A DNA stretch of 6,675 nt from NCBI GenBank assembly GCA_903958285.1, contig CAJBSR010000530.1:1-6675 (forward strand). The letters are read 5' to 3'. Numbering within the stretch: position 1 is the stretch's first letter; each line of letters begins with the position of its first letter. A program made the translations under genes and the position numbers. Below, in pieces: positions 1-6,675 of this stretch. Below the pieces are notes generated by a model, which worked only from the letters and a program-made list of their open reading frames with translations, had not been told where the DNA came from and ran no database searches. Origin of the DNA: an uncultured Sphingomonadales bacterium. GTDB taxonomy: Bacteria; Pseudomonadota; Alphaproteobacteria; Sphingomonadales; Sphingomonadaceae.

Positions 1-1694
<1,694 letters not shown>

Positions 1695-1696
1695 TC

Positions 1697-1701
1697 GGGG
1701 A
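1697..1701 (+). promoter_or_regulatory. Ribosome binding site of mreC
   Basis: GGGGA sits just after the mreB stop, with nine bases to the ATG at 1711. It favours this ATG over the in-frame GTG at 1648, which lies inside mreB and would add 21 residues unlike any MreC start. Confidence 0.5.
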
Positions 1702-1710
1702 CTGCCAGAT

Positions 1711-2595
1711 ATGGCGCCGCCCTCTCCCCGGCGCCCCGGATTTTCCCGCCGGGCCCAATATGGCATCTTTGCCTCTTATGTGATCGCGGTCGCAGGGGCT
1801 GGCTTTGCACTTCTGCTTGTGCTTACGGCGCGGTTTGACCCCAATGGCCATTCCGCGCTCCAAAGCATTGTGGCCGACATGACCTCCCCCATTTCTTCGG
1901 CCGCGCGCAGCGCGCTGGCGTCTACCGGCGATGTGGGGGAGAGCATTGGTGCTTACTTCGATGCGGCGTCGAAGAACAAGGCCATGGCAAAGGAACTTGC
2001 GGCATCCAAACGCAAGCTCATCGATGCCGACGTGTTGCGACAGGAAAACCGCCGGTTAAAGGAGCTCCTCGGCCTAAAGTCGGAGGCTGTTCAGCCTATT
2101 GCACGGGCTGCACTGGTCAGTTCTACAGGCGCGAGCAGCAGGCGCTACGCGATATTGTCGGCAGGCGCTTCGGACGGCGTGGCGAATGGTCAACCCGTGG
2201 TCGGACCGGATGGCCTTGTCGGTCGCATCGTTAGCGTAGGTCGTGTCAGTGCCCGCGTGCTGCTCATTGTAGACGGCGGCAATGTGACCCCTGTAAAACG
2301 CTCCGTTGACGGCGCACCGGCCCTCGCCATCGGGACCGGCGATGGACGCCTCATCCTGCGTCCTTTGACCAGTGACGTCCAGTTCAAGCCAGGCGACATC
2401 TTCGTCACTTCAGGCTCCGGCGGAATATATCGGCCCGGCATATCTGTAGCGCGTGCGATCGACCGCGGCCGTGAAGGAACGAAAGCCCGACCAATGGCAG
2501 ATCCGGCACGTCTCGATTATGCGGAGGTGGAACCCATTTATCTGGCACCGCCGCCCCCTGCGCCGTCGCAGATCGGCGAGGCGAAGGAAGACTGA
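1711..2595 (+). CDS. mreC: Rod shape-determining protein MreC
   Basis: MreC is a bitopic inner-membrane protein whose periplasmic part binds and activates PBP2 and links it to MreB and MreD. The 294-residue product has a short basic cytoplasmic start (PRRPGFSRR), one membrane segment at about 18-39 (IFASYVIAVAGAGFALLLV), and a charged helical stretch at about 85-122 that should form the coiled coil (KELAASKRKLIDADVLRQEN). The beta-rich core follows, with LVSSTGASSRRYAILSAGAS (about 135-154), GPDGLVGRIVSVG (165-177) and the late FKPGDIFVTSGSGGIYRPG (225-243), all typical of MreC. The C-terminus ends in a Pro-rich stretch (APPPPAPS) and a charged tail. The ATG at 1711 lies 16 bases after mreB and has a good ribosome binding site. 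Its stop codon shares one base with the mreD start. Identity rests on motifs, topology and operon position. Confidence 0.95.
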   Translation: MAPPSPRRPGFSRRAQYGIFASYVIAVAGAGFALLLVLTARFDPNGHSALQSIVADMTSPISSAARSALASTGDVGESIGAYFDAASKNKAMAKELAASKRKLIDADVLRQENRRLKELLGLKSEAVQPIARAALVSSTGASSRRYAILSAGASDGVANGQPVVGPDGLVGRIVSVGRVSARVLLIVDGGNVTPVKRSVDGAPALAIGTGDGRLILRPLTSDVQFKPGDIFVTSGSGGIYRPGISVARAIDRGREGTKARPMADPARLDYAEVEPIYLAPPPPAPSQIGEAKED

Positions 2596-3110
2596 TGGCT
2601 CGCGGCTATGAGCCCCGTCTCAACCGCGTTGCATCCCGCTGGGCCCTCATTGGCGTCCCCGCGCTCTCGGTCATGCTCGGATCGATGACGGTCCTTATCC
2701 CGCAGATTTCTGTGTTTCCGCTCCTGCCGCCATTCGGTCTCCTCATCCTGCTCGCTTGGCGGATGATCGTGCGCGATCTTTGGCCCGTATGGGCGGCCTT
2801 GCCATTGGGCTTTTTCGACGACATCTTCAGCGGTCAGCCGCTCGGTTCTGCAATGCTGCTTTGGACGTTGGTGTTTCTTGTGCTCGATATCTTTGACCGT
2901 TGGATGATGTGGCGGGATTTCCGTCAGGACTGGGTTATTGCCGGAACGCTGGTTGCCGTCGTCCTTTTGGTCGGACTTGCCATTGCTAATTCCAGTGGCG
3001 GAAACACAAGCGCGGTTGTCCTTTTGCCGCAAATCATCGTGTCTATCCTCATATTCCCGCTTATGGTGCGCCTATGCGCGCGGCTAGACGTACTTCGATG
3101 GACCCTCTGA
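2595..3110 (+). CDS. mreD: Rod shape-determining membrane protein MreD
   Basis: MreD is a small polytopic inner-membrane protein of the elongasome that partners with MreC and tunes PBP2 activation. The product has 171 residues, close to the usual 160-170, and is strongly hydrophobic. I see about six membrane segments, near 16-36, 43-58, 65-80, 86-101, 113-132 and 142-161. The conserved family patch GFFDDIFSGQPLGS (72-85) lies between the third and fourth. The start codon overlaps the mreC stop as TGATG, with AAGGA at 2584-2588 six bases upstream, so translation is probably coupled to mreC. The 3' end overlaps the start of mrdA. MreD is poorly conserved in sequence, so the call leans on the GFFDDIFSG patch, size, topology and its position directly after mreC. 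Confidence 0.93.
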   Translation: MARGYEPRLNRVASRWALIGVPALSVMLGSMTVLIPQISVFPLLPPFGLLILLAWRMIVRDLWPVWAALPLGFFDDIFSGQPLGSAMLLWTLVFLVLDIFDRWMMWRDFRQDWVIAGTLVAVVLLVGLAIANSSGGNTSAVVLLPQIIVSILIFPLMVRLCARLDVLRWTL

Positions 3111-5203
3111 AGCTCCTGTTCGGGGCCAATCGGCAAGTTACCGAAGCACAGCAGCAGTTTACGTTTTCAAGACGCGCCTTCTTCCTTGGGGGCACGCAGG
3201 TTGGGATTGGTGTGCTGCTCGCCGGACGCATGGCTTGGCTGGCCGTCGCGGAGAACGAGAAGTACGCACTCCTTGCAGAGAGCAACCGGGTCAATCTTCA
3301 GATCATACCACCCCGACGTGGCTGGATCGTCGACCGCAGTGGCCGTCCAATCGCGCTCAACCGAACTGCTTTCCGCGTCGACCTTATCCCGGATCGGCTG
3401 GCCGATAAGGACGCGGTCCTAACGGAACTCGCCCAAGTTATGCGGCTGACGCTCATTGATGTTGAACGGGTGCGGGCAGATCTTAAAAAGGCGGCCGGGT
3501 TCCAGCCCGTTCCGGTTGCCGAGAATATTGATTGGGAAACGTTCGCCGCGGTCAGCCTAAGGACCGCAGAAATGCCGGGCGTTGCCCCCAGCGAGTTCTT
3601 CACCCGTCACTACCCTGAAGGTGCAAGTGTAGGGCATCTCATCGGCTATGTCGGCGCGGCGTCCGCCAAGGACTATGAGGAAAAGCGGGATCCGCTGCTC
3701 ATCACACCCGGCTTCAAGATCGGCAAGGATGGCTTGGAGAAGACCCAAGAAGTAACCTTGCGCGGATTACCGGGTGCCAAACGAACCGAAGTCACCGCGC
3801 GTGGCAAGCTTGTCCGCGATTTGGCCACACGTCCTGATGTGCCGGGCAAGACGGTAAAGCTAACCGTCGACGCAGGGCTGCAGGCTTATACTGGCCGCCG
3901 TCTTGGCCTTGAATCTGGCTCGGCCGTTGTGATCGACTGTGAAACCGGTGGCATTTTGACCCTCAGTTCGATGCCCTCCTTCGATCCCAACAGCTTTTCC
4001 GACGGGATCGGGCGGATTGAGTGGCGGATGTTGCAGGAGGATGATCACATCCCGATGCTCAATAAGGCCATGCAAGGCCTCTATCCGCCGGGGTCCACCG
4101 TAAAGCCCGCCGCTGCTCTTGCTTTGTTACAAAATGGCGTGGACCCGGAAGAAATCGTATACTGCAATGGCGGGTATACCCTTGGGTCCCGCACCTTCCG
4201 ATGCCTTGGCCGTCACGGCCCTATGAACATGCGCCACGCGCTCATGAAAAGCTGCAACACCTATTTCTATGCCATGGGTCGGCGCATCGGCTATGATCGC
4301 ATTGCACCTGTCGCGAAGATGCTGGGTCTGGGTAAAGAGTTTGACCTTCCCATGCCGTCGCAGCGTTACGGAACCGTCCCGGATAGCGCTTGGAAGCGCA
4401 AGAAATTTGATCAGGATTGGTCGCAGTCGGACACGCTGAACGCGACCATCGGCCAAGGCTATGTTTTGACTAGTCCGCTCCAGCTGGCGATCATGTCCGC
4501 GCGGATTGCATCGGGCAAGATGCTCGACCCCTATCTCATTCATGGCCAGCGAAAGCCGGCTGCACGTCTCCCCTTTTCAGAGGAGCAATTGCAGGTTGTA
4601 CGCGACGGGATGGATCTTGTGGTCAACGGCGCTGGCACCGCCGTTCGGAGCCGTTTGCCCTTGGAAGGCATTCGGATGGCCGGAAAGACCGGGACGGCGC
4701 AGGTTCGTGCAATCAAAGGCGCCCAGCGGGGGCAGTCCGGCAACTGGAAATATCGGGACCACGGCTTGTTCGTCTTTTTCGCACCAGTCGATAAGCCGCG
4801 ATATGCGGGCGCCGTTGTCATCGAACATGGCATGGGTGGCGCCCGCGCAGCAGCACCTGTCGCTAAGAGCATGATGACATACCTCTATGATCCCGCAAAG
4901 GCGATGGAAGAGCTCACGGCCCTCGAGGCCGGTTGGGGCGGTGACGTGAACACGCGCATGGCCCGAAAGGCTGCAGCATGGAAAGCGGCCAGCGACCCCA
5001 AAGCAGCCGCCCAAGCTGCGGCCGAAGGCAGCGTCGAGGATTCCGAGATCAAGAAAACGACGGAGATTGAAGAACGACTGGATACCGGTGCGCCTGTCAA
5101 CCGGGATGCCGCAGCGTCGCCAGAGCCTGAAACCGCAGGCGCACCTATCGCATCACCAACTGTAAGCGATGGCCCTCGGCCTGCAGAGGGATCGCCACAA
5201 TGA
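3098..5203 (+). CDS. mrdA: Penicillin-binding protein 2, elongasome DD-transpeptidase
   Basis: PBP2 (class B) cross-links new glycan strands made by RodA during side-wall growth; it is anchored in the inner membrane and acts in the periplasm. Numbering from the ATG at 3098 (701 residues): membrane anchor about 27-50, pedestal/dimerisation domain from about 55 with RRGWIVDRSGRPIA (73-86), and transpeptidase domain from about 250. Active-site motifs are complete: STVK with nucleophile Ser333, SCN (385-387) and KTGT (530-533). E. coli PBP2 uses Ser330. An extra tail of about 98 residues follows the catalytic domain, Ala-rich, then charged, then Pro-rich, longer than in E. coli PBP2 (633 residues). 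The anchor contains SRRAFFL, a twin-arginine-like motif. An in-frame ATG at 3074 would give 709 residues; neither start has a clear ribosome binding site. I prefer 3098 because it overlaps mreD by only 13 bases. The stop overlaps rodA. Confidence 0.96.
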   Translation: MDPLKLLFGANRQVTEAQQQFTFSRRAFFLGGTQVGIGVLLAGRMAWLAVAENEKYALLAESNRVNLQIIPPRRGWIVDRSGRPIALNRTAFRVDLIPDRLADKDAVLTELAQVMRLTLIDVERVRADLKKAAGFQPVPVAENIDWETFAAVSLRTAEMPGVAPSEFFTRHYPEGASVGHLIGYVGAASAKDYEEKRDPLLITPGFKIGKDGLEKTQEVTLRGLPGAKRTEVTARGKLVRDLATRPDVPGKTVKLTVDAGLQAYTGRRLGLESGSAVVIDCETGGILTLSSMPSFDPNSFSDGIGRIEWRMLQEDDHIPMLNKAMQGLYPPGSTVKPAAALALLQNGVDPEEIVYCNGGYTLGSRTFRCLGRHGPMNMRHALMKSCNTYFYAMGRRIGYDRIAPVAKMLGLGKEFDLPMPSQRYGTVPDSAWKRKKFDQDWSQSDTLNATIGQGYVLTSPLQLAIMSARIASGKMLDPYLIHGQRKPAARLPFSEEQLQVVRDGMDLVVNGAGTAVRSRLPLEGIRMAGKTGTAQVRAIKGAQRGQSGNWKYRDHGLFVFFAPVDKPRYAGAVVIEHGMGGARAAAPVAKSMMTYLYDPAKAMEELTALEAGWGGDVNTRMARKAAAWKAASDPKAAAQAAAEGSVEDSEIKKTTEIEERLDTGAPVNRDAAASPEPETAGAPIASPTVSDGPRPAEGSPQ
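5186..5191 (+). promoter_or_regulatory. Ribosome binding site of rodA inside mrdA
   Basis: GAGGGA lies in the last codons of mrdA, eight bases before the rodA ATG at 5200. It supports that start and independent loading in addition to coupling through the ATGA overlap. Confidence 0.5.
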
Positions 5204-6306
5204 CCGATGGCTTCGTCCCAGCCCCTCTGAAGCAACTGCCGTGGCGGCTTCTCTTCCTTCTCCTCGCGATCGGCGGGTTTGGGACCATTATTCTCTATTC
5301 AGCAGCAGGCGGCAACCTCTCGCCATGGGCCGCAAGCCATGCTGTCCGCTTTTGTATCTTCCTCGTGATGGCCATCATCATGTCCCGAATACCGGAAAAA
5401 TTTTACGCACGCATGGCGATGCCCGGCTATGCTGCCGTTCTCATTCTTCTGATCGCAGTCGAATTGATTGGCGGCATCAGCGGCGGCAGCCAGCGCTGGC
5501 TTGATCTGGGCTTCATCCGCCTGCAACCGTCCGAGCTTATGAAGCTTGCCGTCGTCCTGGCGACAGCGCGCTTTTATTCCATGTTACCTGCAGGACAGGT
5601 ACGGACTTGGACGGCCATCTGGCCAGCGCTTTTGCTCTTTGGTGTGCCGTTTGCATTCGTGCTGTTGCAGCCAGATCTCGGCACGGGTTTGATGATCGCG
5701 GCCGGTGGGATCACGGTTATGTTCCTTGCCGGCATACCCCTGAGGCTATTTGTTGGTGCAGCGACAATTGGTGCTGCTGCGTTACCCGTGCTTTACAGCT
5801 TCCTGCATGACTACCAAAAAAGGCGTGTGCTCATCTTCCTAAACCCGGAAGAAGACGCGCTGGGCGCCGGTTACCACATCACCCAGTCAAAGATCGCGAT
5901 TGGATCAGGCGGCGTTTTTGGAAAGGGCTACCTCAATGGAACGCAAAGCCATCTGGATTACCTGCCAGAAGGTCACACAGACTTCGTCTTTGCAACGATG
6001 GCAGAGGAATGGGGATTGCTCGGCGGTCTCGCGGTCATATTCGCCTTCGTGCTGGTAGGGCGCTGGGGCCTAAAAGTCGCAAGCCGCGCGAACACCCGCT
6101 TCGGCCGGATGACGGCAGCCGCGCTGTCGATGACAATCTTCTACTATGTCACCATCAACCTATTGATGGTTATGGGCATGGCCCCTGTCGTCGGCATCCC
6201 ATTGCCCATGGTTTCCCACGGCGGCACCGCCATGTTGACCGTTATGCTCTGCCTCGGCGTGCTGATGTCTATCGAACGCCACAACCGACGCCGCACCGGC
6301 CTTTAA
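5200..6306 (+). CDS. rodA: RodA, SEDS-family peptidoglycan glycosyltransferase
   Basis: RodA polymerises lipid II into glycan strands in the inner membrane, paired with PBP2 as the core synthase of the elongasome. The product has 368 residues (E. coli 370) and about ten hydrophobic membrane segments. SEDS signatures are present: LQPSELMKLAVVL (108-120), LLQPDLGTGLM (155-165), GAGYHITQSKIAIGSGG (222-238), YLPEGHTDFVFATMAEE (254-270) and the C-terminal PMVSHGGTAMLT (336-347). Asp261 in HTDF corresponds to the essential Asp262 of E. coli RodA. FtsW and SpoVE share this fold, but directly following mrdA in an mre operon argues for RodA. The start overlaps the mrdA stop as ATGA, and GAGGGA lies eight bases upstream. 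It is the last gene of the operon; the next feature is a small hairpin and a tRNA. No key residue is missing. Confidence 0.97.
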   Translation: MTDGFVPAPLKQLPWRLLFLLLAIGGFGTIILYSAAGGNLSPWAASHAVRFCIFLVMAIIMSRIPEKFYARMAMPGYAAVLILLIAVELIGGISGGSQRWLDLGFIRLQPSELMKLAVVLATARFYSMLPAGQVRTWTAIWPALLLFGVPFAFVLLQPDLGTGLMIAAGGITVMFLAGIPLRLFVGAATIGAAALPVLYSFLHDYQKRRVLIFLNPEEDALGAGYHITQSKIAIGSGGVFGKGYLNGTQSHLDYLPEGHTDFVFATMAEEWGLLGGLAVIFAFVLVGRWGLKVASRANTRFGRMTAAALSMTIFYYVTINLLMVMGMAPVVGIPLPMVSHGGTAMLTVMLCLGVLMSIERHNRRRTGL

Positions 6307-6377
6307 AAAGAAGTTCTGAGATGGGCATTGCAAAGCCGAAATCGCACTGCTAGTGGCCCCCTTCTCGCAAGTGAGAC

Positions 6378-6395
6378 CAACGGTTCCTTCCGTTG
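6378..6395. terminator. Small hairpin between rodA and tRNA-Lys, possible terminator
   Basis: CAACGG (6378-6383) and CCGTTG (6390-6395) form a perfect six-base-pair stem with a six-base loop, followed by AATTT. A weaker stem (TCTC/GAGA, 6363-6376) lies just before it. It could end the mre operon transcript, but there is no real U-tract and the stem is short. It ends only 16 bases before the tRNA, so it could equally belong to the tRNA leader. Confidence 0.35.
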
Positions 6396-6411
6396 AATTT
6401 ACCGGCGATGT

Positions 6412-6487
<76 letters not shown>

Positions 6488-6501
6488 CACAAATCAGACA
6501 C

Positions 6502-6519
6502 TTTCAGCGCATTTTCAGC
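6502..6519. repeat. TTTCAGC direct repeat, 11-base period
   Basis: TTTCAGC occurs at 6502-6508 and again at 6513-6519, with starts 11 bases apart, beginning 15 bases after the tRNA CCA end. The spacing is about one helical turn. Two copies of seven bases may be chance. Confidence 0.35.
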
Positions 6520-6545
6520 CTAACCCGATCTTCCGATTGCGGCGC

Positions 6546-6566
6546 TAGGCATCAGATAGGCATCAG
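6546..6566. repeat. TAGGCATCAG direct repeat, 11-base period
   Basis: The ten-base word TAGGCATCAG occurs perfectly at 6546-6555 and 6557-6566, separated by a single A. The 11-base period equals that of the TTTCAGC pair upstream. It could be a short tandem duplication or paired protein-binding sites; the sequence does not decide between them. Confidence 0.6.
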
Positions 6567-6675
6567 GCTGCACAAAACCGACGCTGCGAGCTGATTTTCT
6601 CTGCGTAGCGGCACGCCTGCCCCGCCAACTCGACCTTACGCCGCGTACCGGCCATCGCTCAACCGGCGGGCGAGG

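Larger units (their letters stand above)
6488..6675. other. Stretch after tRNA-Lys without a recognisable gene
   Basis: I see no convincing coding region here. The minus strand has an ATG-started frame of 30 codons (6655-6563), and another frame is open from the right edge to a stop at 6520-6522. The plus strand also has an open frame to the right edge that lacks an ATG. None matches a family I know. The first 100 bases look less G+C-rich than the upstream genes and carry two short direct repeats. Its place directly 3' of a tRNA makes a mobile-element junction possible, but nothing visible proves one. Confidence 0.4.

Noticed and set aside
6328..6356. TTGCAA and TAGTGG, 17 bases apart, as a tRNA promoter.
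   Set aside because: The -10 word matches the consensus poorly and the spacing to the tRNA is long, so I do not call it.
6563..6655. A minus-strand frame of 30 codons starting MAGTRRKVELAG.
   Set aside because: It is very short, has no clear ribosome binding site and no recognisable domain; it could be chance, so it is only mentioned in the description of the right-hand stretch.

Overview
The window is a chromosomal segment that looks alphaproteobacterial, most likely from Sphingomonadales. This placement is my inference from the MreB wording, the moderately high G+C content, and an all-in-one mreBCD-mrdA-rodA operon. No database search was possible. The segment is mostly well-conserved housekeeping DNA, and I see no sign of a defence system, CRISPR array, transposon or biosynthetic cluster.

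Layout: positions 1-515 (minus strand) hold the N-terminal 171 codons of the mismatch-repair ATPase MutL, cut by the left edge. A 138-base divergent intergenic region follows. From 654 to 6306 on the plus strand lies a compact cell-shape operon: mreB, mreC, mreD, mrdA (PBP2) and rodA. After a 105-base spacer with a small hairpin comes tRNA-Lys(CTT) at 6412-6487. The last 188 bases hold no gene I can recognise, but contain two short tandem-like repeats that share an 11-base period.

The five operon genes together encode the elongasome (Rod complex). MreB filaments on the inner membrane face connect through MreC and MreD to the RodA-PBP2 pair. RodA polymerises glycan strands from lipid II and PBP2 cross-links them into the side wall. 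The genes are separated by 16 bases (mreB-mreC) or overlap by 1, 13 and 4 bases, which points to one transcript with translational coupling.

The points most worth a second look are modest: a twin-arginine-like motif in the PBP2 membrane anchor, a roughly 98-residue low-complexity PBP2 tail, a Leu next to the MreB catalytic Glu where I expected Glu, a pair of CCCRTCGGG sites 22 bases apart between mutL and mreB, and the repeat-bearing DNA right after tRNA-Lys, a typical integration position.
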